A DNA stretch of 41,437 nucleotides from Sulfuricurvum sp. (GTDB taxonomy: Bacteria; Campylobacterota; Campylobacteria; Campylobacterales; Sulfurimonadaceae), in contig JAGXFM010000069.1 in NCBI GenBank assembly GCA_024637215.1, forward strand, positions 1-41,437, read 5' to 3'. The position numbers and the translations under genes are program-made. The stretch's first letter is position 1; each line of letters opens with the position of its first letter. The notes under the pieces were generated by a model. It worked only from the letters and a program-made list of their open reading frames with translations. It was not told the origin of the DNA and made no database searches. Shown piece after piece: positions 8,813 through 17,351 of this stretch.

Positions 8813-11800
8813 CAACGTGTTGCCGGTGTATAATCGTATATAACACCGTTTCCTTTGAAGGTTTCTTTATTTTTTTTATCACTGCTGAGTGCTGAACCTG
8901 TGGCACTTCCCCCTCTTCCCATTGCAGGAGCAACGTTTACGTTAAAACAAGGATGAGTTAGACAATCAACATTTGCAGCGGTAGGATCCGCATACTCCAA
9001 AGCATTCACCCCATACCATAACCATGGCGCGGTATCGATATGCGCTTTTCGACTATAAGGGATATTGGCGGTTCCGACACGATTAAAAGTATACGTCTCA
9101 ATCCCCTCTATCACCACTCCTGCACTATTAATCGCAGTTGAACCGATATTGCTTTGCAATCGGGTCACATTGGCGTCTCCGTCATTGAGATCATTATGCA
9201 GCCGATTAATGAACCATTGCGGTGTATTCCGGCTCGCAGCTAACGGGGTTACTCCGATAAGTGATAGATTAAAGACTTCGTACCAGCCGTTAGCCGTAAA
9301 ATCGATATCTCCAAATACCCGTACATCGCGCGGAATAAGACGACCGTATCCGTGAGTGACATTGAAATCCATAGCTCGATCCCCGATCGCTTCATACGTA
9401 TTACTCAAATCTGCTTGCATCGTACAATCTGCAGTGGTCACACATTGTACGCCCAAAGCCGAAAAATTCCCTTCAAAAGGCTCAAGAGGTTGCGAAACAT
9501 TACGCTCATAATTCAATCGACTAACCGTCCACAATGATCCGGCAGTATCTTTCGTAAAGTTTCCATCCGATATAAAAGTCAACGGTACCATCAATGCAGC
9601 AGTATTTAAATTCGTAGCGTTGCTGTCATAGATTAAACTTCCTGAACTGTTAAAATCCATAAAACGGAGTTGATACGCTACCCCTTGCACATGCGTCAGA
9701 TTATTATTACTCACCATAGATAGATTTAAATCTTCCGCATAACAATCCGTTACAAAATTCGTAGTGACCACATCGTTATATCCCGAAGCACGAATAGCTC
9801 CGGTAGCCCTGAGTGACATATTCATACCATCGTCTCGACTTATATCGGACATATAAATAAAACCGCTGCCTATCGTTGAATTGATCTCCTGTGGAGTGGT
9901 TCCGATACCAAAGAAGATCGTACTCATATCGAATTTGTACGGATGAAAGGTGAACTGATAGTCTCTGTATTTCAATCCATTTTCAATATTATCATGGCTA
10001 CTGCTGATGGTGCACCCCACTAGATTATTGATACTCGTTCCGCTCAGAGCAATAACATCTCCCTGAATCGGTACATCCGAACTATTCTGTACACACTCAG
10101 TGGCTGAGAGAAAATGGCTTCCGATCTGATGCGTCTGCATCGTAGGATCCCAATCCACTGCCGTCCAAGTAGTATCAATAATATTTAGATGATACTCCCC
10201 CACCTGAGAAAGGTTCCCTTCTGCAGAAACCGCACCGTTGATCAAATTAAAATTTTGCGGCTTACTCTCGGTATCATTGCATCCCGTTTTTGAAATATTT
10301 TGGTCCCAAACTAAACTTATATTGTAATCCGATCCCCCCGTCGAGAAATAACGCGTATACCCCTGTGTTGCATTATTATCGCTATGATTGGTAGCATTAA
10401 TATCATAGTGGTAATCGTATCCACTTGCAACATTAACACGTCCCGTATTCGGGGTTACTACTCCCGTATATCCGGGTGCAAAAACTTGTGTTTGTGCTGA
10501 ATTCGTCTGATTTACATCCTTTAGTACAACCGTATAGCTCTCAGGACGGATAGCAAAATTATCTCTAGAACAAAGCACTTGGGTTCGCGCTCCGTACAAA
10601 CACTCCATACATATAGCAACATCTTTGTAGGTACTATTATTCCCATTATTCGAACAGGCTACCGCCGTATCATTTGTCAAAGTATTATTATTGGGATTAG
10701 TGACAAGTTGCCGACAATGGGGATACACTTGATGAATATTAGCAAAATTACTGATCCGTATCCCCTGATTTGTGGTTTCAATCTGAATCAAAGAGTCATT
10801 TTGATCTGCTAAAGTATTGAAAGTTACCCTAAAGGCGGCATTCGGCGTAGCGGTTTTGAAAAATTCGCTTGCAGAGGTTATCAGGGAAGGTCCCCCGGTA
10901 ATAACGTCCGATACCATCCCCGTCGTTATCGCATTTTGTATGGTTGATGCATTAAAATTAATCTGGCTGACATTATTCTCAAATCCCACCCATACCCTTG
11001 GAGTAACGGCACTTGATGGTTCTCGGCAGGCGGCATCCACATCATGAAACTGGCTCGCGTCAATCAACTCTACCGCGACAATCGTCGTAACCGCTTTTGG
11101 GGTATCCAGTGATGCCGGCTCAAACGAAGCAACCCTAAAATTTCCGGGTCGGTGAGTAACCTGTGTCGTAAGATCATAATATCGATTGGCATTTTCTGAG
11201 CTGTACAGTCCGGCATCCACCACACTAAAAATACCCCATTCGGGGGTATAACTGAAGTTATCCGCACTGCACATTTGCAGCCTCTCACCCCCGACACTTG
11301 AGGAATACGGTAAGGTCAATGTCGTACCATCAGGCTGCGGTATCACCAAATCATAAGAAAATATACCGACAATTGGGATACTAATCTCACCTGTTGCTTG
11401 AGGAATGAGGGTGTAATAGGTATAGGCATACTCTTCTCCCTCCATATCCCCAAGCGGAATATTTTTAATAAATGCATCCTCGACATTGAGCGGCCAGAGA
11501 GCATCTGTTTTATAAATCGAGGTAAAAGTATTCGGATAGGTAATCGATACGCTGTCGCGTTCATAGACCGCTTGGGTTGTATTTATATCGGTAATATTTA
11601 ACTTCACATTGTTGGCCAGCACATCCGAATTTTCCTGATTTCGGATGTACAAACTCACATTAATATTAGATGTATTTGGTAAAACTCCGGTGATATAAGG
11701 CATAGCAGTTCCGTTATTCTCTTCCGTAAACGGGAGACCGTTTTGCTCATACCCATAATCATAGCAAAACCGAGGAACATACAGCTCAGTCGAAAAGGCG

Positions 11801-13476
11801 ATCATCGATGGCCAATATCTGTCCTGCGAAGAGGTAAACGTAAACCTCATTTTTGCTTGTTTCGGGGTGAGATAATCACCGATAGAGAATGTCTGAATAT
11901 CAATACCGTTGTTGTTACTCAGAAGCGGTGTTCTACTCCCCCCTCCATTTACGGTCGAATTAAACGTATTATTCGCCACTGCGGCAAGGGTAACGTCTGC
12001 ACCGGTAGTGTAATTGGTTGTTTTTAACACATCGCCGCTGATATGTTTATCCCCTTCAGCGGCAAAAACAGATATTTTCGCCTCGATATCGGTTTGATCG
12101 GGAGTATAAAACCCTGTAACATCAACATCAACATTTGGGTTAGTGGAATCAATCACCTTCCAACCGTCAAAAATACTGAAACTTCGGAACTTTTCATTCG
12201 GATCATCTGCATTCGTATAGGCGACGACCAGCGTCCAAGCTCCATACGATCCAAGATCATCAATTTTCCCCTCATAGACCGGAATATTGGCAACCGTATA
12301 GTTTCCTTCGTTCCATTTTCCCTCTCCGAAATATTCACTCACATCGGCGAAAGCAGAGTAGCTTGTATAGCCGGTATGACCGGCATCTTGGAGATAGTCA
12401 AGTCGATCCGGTGTAATATCATTATAGATATTCGATCCCGCTTCTTGTCTAATTTTCACTGTCATACTCGTATTAAAACTACCGTTTGCCACGATCGCCT
12501 GCCAATACAACCCTGCCCAAATAACTTTTGCCCCCGTAGGCAAACTAAGTTCGGAGGTGGTCGAATTACTCAGTCCCGCTGTCGTGGTATCGACATGGTA
12601 TCCGCACAAATAATAATAATTGTTTGCACTCGAGGCGTCGACGGTAAAAGGACCGTTAGTATAGGTGCTGCAAATAGTTGCGTTTTGTGTCGTGGGGGGA
12701 ACCAATACCGTATTCCCGATTGTTCTCATATCCCCTAATGTATAGAGCTGTTTACGAAGAGAAAAATCTCGATAGCCGCTTGTAATAATATCGGTAACAC
12801 CAATGGTCACCGTCGCCGTATCTTCATAACCGTTGACGTCTTCAATCGTATAATTAAAAGTATCACTCCCCATATAATTCGCGTTCGGAGTATACGTAAG
12901 TGTGCCGTTTGCCGCAACGGTTGCTGTTCCGTGAGAGGGGTTTGTATGCGAAGTGACACTAAGGGTTGGTCCAATATCGTTTGAGAGTACATTTGCGGAC
13001 AATACGGTATTTTTAACCATGGCAAAGGTATCATTAATCGCATCTGACGTTATAAAGGTGATAACAATATTATCAATCCATGCACGTTCACTGTCACTGC
13101 TGGTATCCGGATTAAAACTTAAATCCAAAACTCCATCTGCACCTATTACCGTATTCAGAGTGTATTGATAACTTCCATCCGTTTGGGTAAAGACCGTTGT
13201 TACCCCGTTTGCTCTCACCTTCAGCGCATCACTCGTTTCCCAATCATCATCAATCACGACATCAAAACTGATGACTACATTTTTAGATGCATATGATCCT
13301 ACATTAAAGTTATACGATTTGGAAGCCGTAGCATCTCTGGCTATACGATAACGGTTGTTATCGCGAGTCCCCCCTGCCCAGCTCTCACTGTTGCTGTTAA
13401 AATCATCTCTCTCAAGCTCAAGAGCGTTTAATGAAGAGATAATGAATAAAAATAGTAAAAATAATCGACGCATCAT
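8812..13476 (-). CDS. Giant secreted MshQ-like pilus-associated / adhesin protein
   Basis: This 1554-residue protein opens with a Sec signal peptide (MMRRLFLLFLFIISSLNA). The mature part begins with a jelly-roll-like region (about 20-145). A tandem Ig/cadherin-like module follows (about 148-232), with the pattern NVLSNDIG, HGTATVAANGTLTYTPNANY, GSDTFNYTI. A large beta-rich region comes next, with motifs seen in DUF11-type surface proteins (GAWTLVVAYTNAD, FSIFDGWKVID). After that are Cys-containing segments, including CSRDNFAIRPESY, a motif I associate with MshQ-type (DUF6701) proteins. The C-terminus contains HGYGRLIPRDVRVFGD and a Gly/Ser/Lys-rich tail. I saw no membrane anchor or sortase motif. 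It leads an operon of three prepilins, so it is probably a filament tip protein or adhesin. The second ATG (13473) has slightly better spacing from AAGGA. The name is by analogy only. Confidence 0.7.
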   Translation of the reverse strand: MMRRLFLLFLFIISSLNALELERDDFNSNSESWAGGTRDNNRYRIARDATASKSYNFNVGSYASKNVVISFDVVIDDDWETSDALKVRANGVTTVFTQTDGSYQYTLNTVIGADGVLDLSFNPDTSSDSERAWIDNIVITFITSDAINDTFAMVKNTVLSANVLSNDIGPTLSVTSHTNPSHGTATVAANGTLTYTPNANYMGSDTFNYTIEDVNGYEDTATVTIGVTDIITSGYRDFSLRKQLYTLGDMRTIGNTVLVPPTTQNATICSTYTNGPFTVDASSANNYYYLCGYHVDTTTAGLSNSTTSELSLPTGAKVIWAGLYWQAIVANGSFNTSMTVKIRQEAGSNIYNDITPDRLDYLQDAGHTGYTSYSAFADVSEYFGEGKWNEGNYTVANIPVYEGKIDDLGSYGAWTLVVAYTNADDPNEKFRSFSIFDGWKVIDSTNPNVDVDVTGFYTPDQTDIEAKISVFAAEGDKHISGDVLKTTNYTTGADVTLAAVANNTFNSTVNGGGSRTPLLSNNNGIDIQTFSIGDYLTPKQAKMRFTFTSSQDRYWPSMIAFSTELYVPRFCYDYGYEQNGLPFTEENNGTAMPYITGVLPNTSNINVSLYIRNQENSDVLANNVKLNITDINTTQAVYERDSVSITYPNTFTSIYKTDALWPLNVEDAFIKNIPLGDMEGEEYAYTYYTLIPQATGEISIPIVGIFSYDLVIPQPDGTTLTLPYSSSVGGERLQMCSADNFSYTPEWGIFSVVDAGLYSSENANRYYDLTTQVTHRPGNFRVASFEPASLDTPKAVTTIVAVELIDASQFHDVDAACREPSSAVTPRVWVGFENNVSQINFNASTIQNAITTGMVSDVITGGPSLITSASEFFKTATPNAAFRVTFNTLADQNDSLIQIETTNQGIRISNFANIHQVYPHCRQLVTNPNNNTLTNDTAVACSNNGNNSTYKDVAICMECLYGARTQVLCSRDNFAIRPESYTVVLKDVNQTNSAQTQVFAPGYTGVVTPNTGRVNVASGYDYHYDINATNHSDNNATQGYTRYFSTGGSDYNISLVWDQNISKTGCNDTESKPQNFNLINGAVSAEGNLSQVGEYHLNIIDTTWTAVDWDPTMQTHQIGSHFLSATECVQNSSDVPIQGDVIALSGTSINNLVGCTISSSHDNIENGLKYRDYQFTFHPYKFDMSTIFFGIGTTPQEINSTIGSGFIYMSDISRDDGMNMSLRATGAIRASGYNDVVTTNFVTDCYAEDLNLSMVSNNNLTHVQGVAYQLRFMDFNSSGSLIYDSNATNLNTAALMVPLTFISDGNFTKDTAGSLWTVSRLNYERNVSQPLEPFEGNFSALGVQCVTTADCTMQADLSNTYEAIGDRAMDFNVTHGYGRLIPRDVRVFGDIDFTANGWYEVFNLSLIGVTPLAASRNTPQWFINRLHNDLNDGDANVTRLQSNIGSTAINSAGVVIEGIETYTFNRVGTANIPYSRKAHIDTAPWLWYGVNALEYADPTAANVDCLTHPCFNVNVAPAMGRGGSATGSALSSDKKNKETFKGNGVIYDYTPATR

Positions 13477-13495
13477 TATCCTTCTTGAGATTTTA

Positions 13496-13572
13496 AGGCA
13501 CGCAAAAACAGGGCTCGGTAGAACTTATCCATGCACCCGATTTAGCTAAATGCTTACTATCGACCGTTGCCT
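13496..13572 (-). other. Possible structured 5' leader upstream of the pilin cassette
   Basis: This GC-richer patch lies in an otherwise AT-rich 284-base intergenic gap. Its ends can pair (AGGCA at 13496-13500 with TGCCT at 13568-13572, plus two more G-C pairs). Inside, GGG (13511-13513) can pair with CCC (13536-13538) around a small GGTA/TATCC hairpin. A palindrome, ATTTAGCTAAAT, spans 13540-13551. On the minus strand it would form the start of the leader of the giant-protein gene. I could not match it to a riboswitch class. On the plus strand the closing stem is followed by CTTTTTCT, so a plus-strand terminated RNA is also possible. Confidence 0.35.
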
Positions 13573-13582
13573 CTTTTTCTAA

Positions 13583-13588
13583 AATATA
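13583..13588 (-). promoter_or_regulatory. Candidate -10 box for the pilin cassette
   Basis: TATATT on the minus strand lies about 107 bases before the giant gene's ATG. Transcription from it would start just before the possible structured leader. I found no good -35 box at the usual distance. Campylobacterota promoters often lack one, so this is a modest call. Confidence 0.35.
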
Positions 13589-13694
13589 TTTGTAAGAAGC
13601 GCTATTTTTGATTGTAATGCTATGTTGATTAAATCAGTATTAAAATGTGTTAATAATTATTTTTTACTTATCTAATTTGTTTTCTCTAAAACAC

Positions 13695-13722
13695 TTGACG
13701 TTTGTTTTTTGTGTGTTATAAT
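13695..13722 (+). promoter_or_regulatory. Sigma-70 promoter of hpf
   Basis: TTGACG (13695-13700) and TATAAT (13717-13722) are separated by 16 bases, close to the housekeeping consensus. The hpf ATG follows 38 bases after the -10 box, with AAGGTGG at 13748-13754 as ribosome site. This is the strongest promoter by eye in the window. It implies high transcription of hpf. Confidence 0.85.
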
Positions 13723-13760
13723 CGAACTCTCCTCAACATTACTACACAAGGTGGATAATT

Positions 13761-14294
13761 ATGAATATTTCTCTCGTCGGACGCCACATCGAGCTCAGCG
13801 ATGCCATTAAAGATCATCTGATGCACTCTATCGACACACTATCTAAATATCATCTCGACCTAATCAGCGTTAATGCCGTTGCGAGTTCAAACGAACGAAA
13901 AGGGGTTGCAATCGAGTTTACGATTAATGTTGCCGGAAAAAATACTATCGTTATTACGCAACGCAACGACGACCTCTATGCCGCTATCGATATCGCAATC
14001 GACCGTGCCCAAAAAGCACTTCGTCGTTTGCATGATCGACTTAGTGATCACAGAAATGAAGGGATGAACGAAGCCAAACAAGCTGCCGCTGCAAAAGTAA
14101 ATTTACATGAAGCGGGCGAAGCGATGGAAGATGAGATCGTTCCGACAGAACTCGTTTTATATAAACCCCAAGAGGTAGCCGAAGTATTAGAGAAACTTAA
14201 AGAGAGCACCAAAGTATTTGACGTTTTTTACGATAATGATGGAAAAATGCGTGTCCTCTACAAACGTGCTGACGGGCGATTTGGATTATATTAA
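13761..14294 (+). CDS. hpf: Ribosome hibernation promoting factor, long form
   Basis: This 177-residue protein belongs to the long HPF family, which dimerises idle 70S ribosomes into 100S particles. The N-terminal domain (about 1-100) has the YfiA/HPF pattern (MNISLVGRHIELSDAIKDHL, then DDLYAAIDIAIDRAQKALRR). The C-terminal dimerisation domain (about 120-177) is recognisable as ELVLYKPQEVAEVLEKL and FDVFYDNDGKMRVLYKR, ending DGRFGLY. The gene stands alone behind a near-consensus promoter and an AAGGTGG ribosome site 6 bases before the ATG. It converges on recG with a 4-base overlap of stop codons. A perfect 9-base stem-loop lies at 14303-14326 just beyond its stop. Confidence 0.95.
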   Translation: MNISLVGRHIELSDAIKDHLMHSIDTLSKYHLDLISVNAVASSNERKGVAIEFTINVAGKNTIVITQRNDDLYAAIDIAIDRAQKALRRLHDRLSDHRNEGMNEAKQAAAAKVNLHEAGEAMEDEIVPTELVLYKPQEVAEVLEKLKESTKVFDVFYDNDGKMRVLYKRADGRFGLY

Positions 14295-16084
14295 CCCACT
14301 TTGAGGTCAAGATAATGCTTGACCTCCCGCACTATCTCTTCATCTTCAGCGATATCCGCCCATCTAAACTTTTTACCGCTTTGGATACTCCCCTCTAACA
14401 AATCACCGCTTGAGCGGAATTTTAGGTCCAACGCCGCAATCTCAAACCCGCTGGTACAAGTGCTAAACGACTCCAAACGCTCATTCTTACCACTTTTATT
14501 ACTGTAGAGATAACAATACCCCTGCAATCCCGTACGACTCACCCGACCACGTAACTGATGAAGAGTCGAGAGACCCAACCGCTCCGCTCCGACGATAACG
14601 ACGCTAGAGAGACGCGGAAGTGAAATCCCCACCTCGACGACGGTAGTCGCGAGGAGAATATTCCCATTTTCTCGAAATGCCATCAACACCGCCTCTTTCT
14701 CTTTGTCTTTACCGTGGGTGACGTAAACATTTTCGAAGTTTTTTTCCCAATATCCCCGCGCTTCCTCGATACTTTGGTAATCAATGTTCTCACTCTGTTC
14801 TACCAACGGATAGACAATCAACACTTGGTGATTTTGAGCTATTTCGGAACGGATGTGTTCCAACAAAGGGGGAAAATCGCTTTTACCGATGATACGGGTG
14901 GCGATATTTTTCGTAAAAGGGGTCTGAACGATCAAACTCACATCGATGTGTGCCGAATCGATCATCGCCTGAGTACGGGGAATCGGGGTCGCGGAAAACT
15001 GCAAATAATGGGGTGAAGTATCATTCTCGGTGAGTTTGGTGAGGGAATGGCGTTGCGCGGTACCGAACCGATGCTGTTCATCCACCATAACGAGACCCGC
15101 TTCAGGAAGGCTCCGATGGAGGAGCGCATGGGTTCCAATGATAAAATCGTACTCCTCTAATGATGATTTTTTCGTTGCATTGGTCACTAGTACGATTCGT
15201 AAATGTGGGAGAAATTTTTGCGCCTCTTCATAAAGTTGTGCCGCAAGGATCGTCGTCGGTGCCATCAAAATGGAGCGATAGGGGTGCATCAAAACAACCG
15301 AAGCTAAAATCACCATCGTTTTTCCTGAGCCGACATCCCCGACAATCATCCGCCGCGATCCATATTCCCCTCTGAGATCACTCTCAATCTCGCCAATCGC
15401 TTTTTTTTGGTCGTCAGTCAGTTCAAACGGAAGGGTTTTCATCCACCCCCCAACATCACCTGAAGCACGATAGGATGTTTTATGGAAACGACGTTTGAGA
15501 CGAAGACGACGCATATACTCAAAAAGTTCGCCAAATTTAAGGGCATAAAACTGTTGTTCACCAAGGGGCTTCGGAAAATCGGGAAAATGGAGTGCATAAA
15601 GTTCACGGGCTATCTTTTCGGGCAATCCGTCTGCGATGAGATTTTCAACGGTAATATTTTTTTCCACTAAGCGGCGCATCACATCGACTCGAAGTGGTGT
15701 TTTATAGATGCTAACGAGGGAACCGACGGCACTGATCTTCATTGGATGGACAATCGTCCATTTTCCCAGCTCCCACTGCGCTTTTCCACTGAAAAAAGCT
15801 CTCTCTCCACGAGGAAATTGATGGAGCATATAAGGTTTGGGGTGAAAAATTACCCCCTCGATCACACGCTCAAGGTTATGAGCAAATAAGGTGATTTTGA
15901 GTGTTTTGGGGGTTCGGACGACGTGTTCAACCGTTGCATCGATGACACATTGCGTGTTAGCAAAAAGTTCATGGCTTAGACGGCGATCTTCGAACGAGGT
16001 GGGAGCGATGAGGGAGAGGGCCGTAATACTGCTTACTCCTAAACGGTGAAACTTTTCACCCTCCTCACTTGGTAACGATAGCAT
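14291..16084 (-). CDS. recG: ATP-dependent DNA helicase RecG
   Basis: RecG remodels stalled replication forks and branched DNA. This 597-residue form is shorter than the roughly 690 residues of E. coli RecG, mainly in the N-terminal wedge region. Visible motifs: Walker A GDVGSGKT (249-256), motif Ia (MAPTTILAAQ), DEQH followed by RFGTAQR, motif III (FSATPIPRT), then TTVVEVGISLP and the motif VI region QLRGRVSRTG. The C-terminal TRG-like part (about 570-597) is present. The ATG overlaps the preceding protease-like gene by 20 bases. It is the last gene of the kdsA-ribH-nusB-mqnC-M16-recG run and ends convergently against hpf. Confidence 0.94.
   Translation of the reverse strand: MLSLPSEEGEKFHRLGVSSITALSLIAPTSFEDRRLSHELFANTQCVIDATVEHVVRTPKTLKITLFAHNLERVIEGVIFHPKPYMLHQFPRGERAFFSGKAQWELGKWTIVHPMKISAVGSLVSIYKTPLRVDVMRRLVEKNITVENLIADGLPEKIARELYALHFPDFPKPLGEQQFYALKFGELFEYMRRLRLKRRFHKTSYRASGDVGGWMKTLPFELTDDQKKAIGEIESDLRGEYGSRRMIVGDVGSGKTMVILASVVLMHPYRSILMAPTTILAAQLYEEAQKFLPHLRIVLVTNATKKSSLEEYDFIIGTHALLHRSLPEAGLVMVDEQHRFGTAQRHSLTKLTENDTSPHYLQFSATPIPRTQAMIDSAHIDVSLIVQTPFTKNIATRIIGKSDFPPLLEHIRSEIAQNHQVLIVYPLVEQSENIDYQSIEEARGYWEKNFENVYVTHGKDKEKEAVLMAFRENGNILLATTVVEVGISLPRLSSVVIVGAERLGLSTLHQLRGRVSRTGLQGYCYLYSNKSGKNERLESFSTCTSGFEIAALDLKFRSSGDLLEGSIQSGKKFRWADIAEDEEIVREVKHYLDLKVG
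14303..14326. repeat. Perfect stem-loop at the hpf/recG junction
   Basis: GAGGTCAAG (14303-14311) and CTTGACCTC (14318-14326) form a perfect 9-base stem with a 6-base loop. It lies inside the last codons of recG and 8 bases after the hpf stop. There is no T-run on either side, so it is not a classical terminator. It could pause transcription or protect the hpf mRNA 3' end. Confidence 0.5.
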
Positions 16085-17351
16085 AGCTAAGATCGCGGAT
16101 TTCGCCGTGGCGTTTGATAAAATCGTTCACTTCATCCAACGTCAAGTTACGGATCATCTCCAATTCCTGTACGCTCGATCCGAGCGGCTTGCCACTGTAA
16201 TATTCGCTAAAGGTACGACCCAATCGTTGGGAGAGAGTTTCAACACGAAGCGGCTCAGAACCGAGGAGGAATTTACGGGCTTGATCAAGTTCACTCTGCG
16301 TTACACCATCACAGACAAAGGTATTAATAACCTCAATCACCGTTTTTTTCGCTTCATCCTGCGATTCAAGCTTTGTCTGGAGATATCCGCTAAAATAGGT
16401 TGCTGTTTTAGCGACCGAAAGACGTGAATAGGCGGAGTAGGCAAGACCTCTTTTAACACGGATCTCTTCCATCAATCGGCTTCCGAAGCCACTAGAACCG
16501 AGGATAAACATCGCAACGCGGGCTTTGTAAAACTCAGGATCTCCTTCAGCCATTAAAAAAGGGGCACCGAAATAAAGATAGGCCTGCTCTGTCTGAGGAC
16601 GTTTTAGAATCGACTCTTTCGGAGTTTGACGAGGATTATAATGACGCTCTTTCCCCACTTTTCCTGTTTCTAAAATCGATAAAAGAGTTTGTGCTTTAGC
16701 TTTGGCATCAATCAGTGAAATATCGCCCCCCATAACGATAAGGGTATGAGAAAGAACTAAATGCTCGTGTTTAAACTTTTCAATATCGCTGAGTTTGATG
16801 GCTTTGATGCTTTGTACTGTTCCGATATTGGGAACAGACATTGGCGTTCCCTCAAACAGTACCGCTTTAAGCTCATCCGAAGCTACCGTATCAAAATCGG
16901 CCTCTTTTTGGGCAATTTCACTGAGTGCCATCGTTTTCACTTTCTCAAGCGATTTGAGGGTAAAATTCGGTTCACGAAACTGCTCATTTAACAAAGAGAG
17001 TCCGGTATCGAACTCCCCTTTGAGGGATCCTAGTTCAATGACGAAGGTCTCATTCCCCGCATGTGCACTTAACTGTATTGCTCGTGCATCAAGGGCATCG
17101 GCAAAGCCGACAGAACCCCTCTTTAGTGAGCCTTCGTTCAACATTTTTGCACTCAAACGTGCCAAACCGAATGTTTTTCCCTCATCGATACTGCCGCTGT
17201 TAGTAAAAACAATCTGCATCGAAACGATCGGTAGGCGCTTATCCTCTTCAAATATAAAAGGAATTTTTACTCCGTGAACTTCAATAAAATCCAATGTGCT
17301 TGCCATAAGTGCGTGCCCTAATAATAAAATCGCTATAAAAAAACGTGTCAC
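16065..17351 (-). CDS. M16 family peptidase-like protein lacking the zinc site
   Basis: This 428-residue protein has a signal peptide (MTRFFIAILLLGHALMAS), so it is probably periplasmic. The M16 fold is clear: the N-terminal pattern VSMQIVFTNSGSIDEGKTFG, and the C-terminal half with FGSRLMEEIRVKRGLAYSAY, which carries the Arg/Tyr region used by M16 partners. The catalytic HxxEH should sit in GLARLSAKML (62-71) but reads R65-x-x-A68-K69, so neither zinc His nor the catalytic Glu is present. It is therefore probably a non-catalytic subunit, needing an active M16 partner encoded elsewhere. It overlaps mqnC by four bases (ATGA) and recG by 20. Confidence 0.88.
   Translation of the reverse strand: MTRFFIAILLLGHALMASTLDFIEVHGVKIPFIFEEDKRLPIVSMQIVFTNSGSIDEGKTFGLARLSAKMLNEGSLKRGSVGFADALDARAIQLSAHAGNETFVIELGSLKGEFDTGLSLLNEQFREPNFTLKSLEKVKTMALSEIAQKEADFDTVASDELKAVLFEGTPMSVPNIGTVQSIKAIKLSDIEKFKHEHLVLSHTLIVMGGDISLIDAKAKAQTLLSILETGKVGKERHYNPRQTPKESILKRPQTEQAYLYFGAPFLMAEGDPEFYKARVAMFILGSSGFGSRLMEEIRVKRGLAYSAYSRLSVAKTATYFSGYLQTKLESQDEAKKTVIEVINTFVCDGVTQSELDQARKFLLGSEPLRVETLSQRLGRTFSEYYSGKPLGSSVQELEMIRNLTLDEVNDFIKRHGEIRDLSYAIVTK

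Noticed and set aside
12043-12738. 231-codon open frame antisense to the giant secreted gene
   Set aside because: Composition is Ile/Arg/Cys-rich with no motif, and it is a shadow of the well-supported coding frame on the other strand.
13496-13572. c-di-GMP (GEMM-I) riboswitch
   Set aside because: The expected GGCAAACC / GACGCAAAGCC core and GNRA-capped first hairpin are missing on both strands. I kept it only as an unclassified possible structure.
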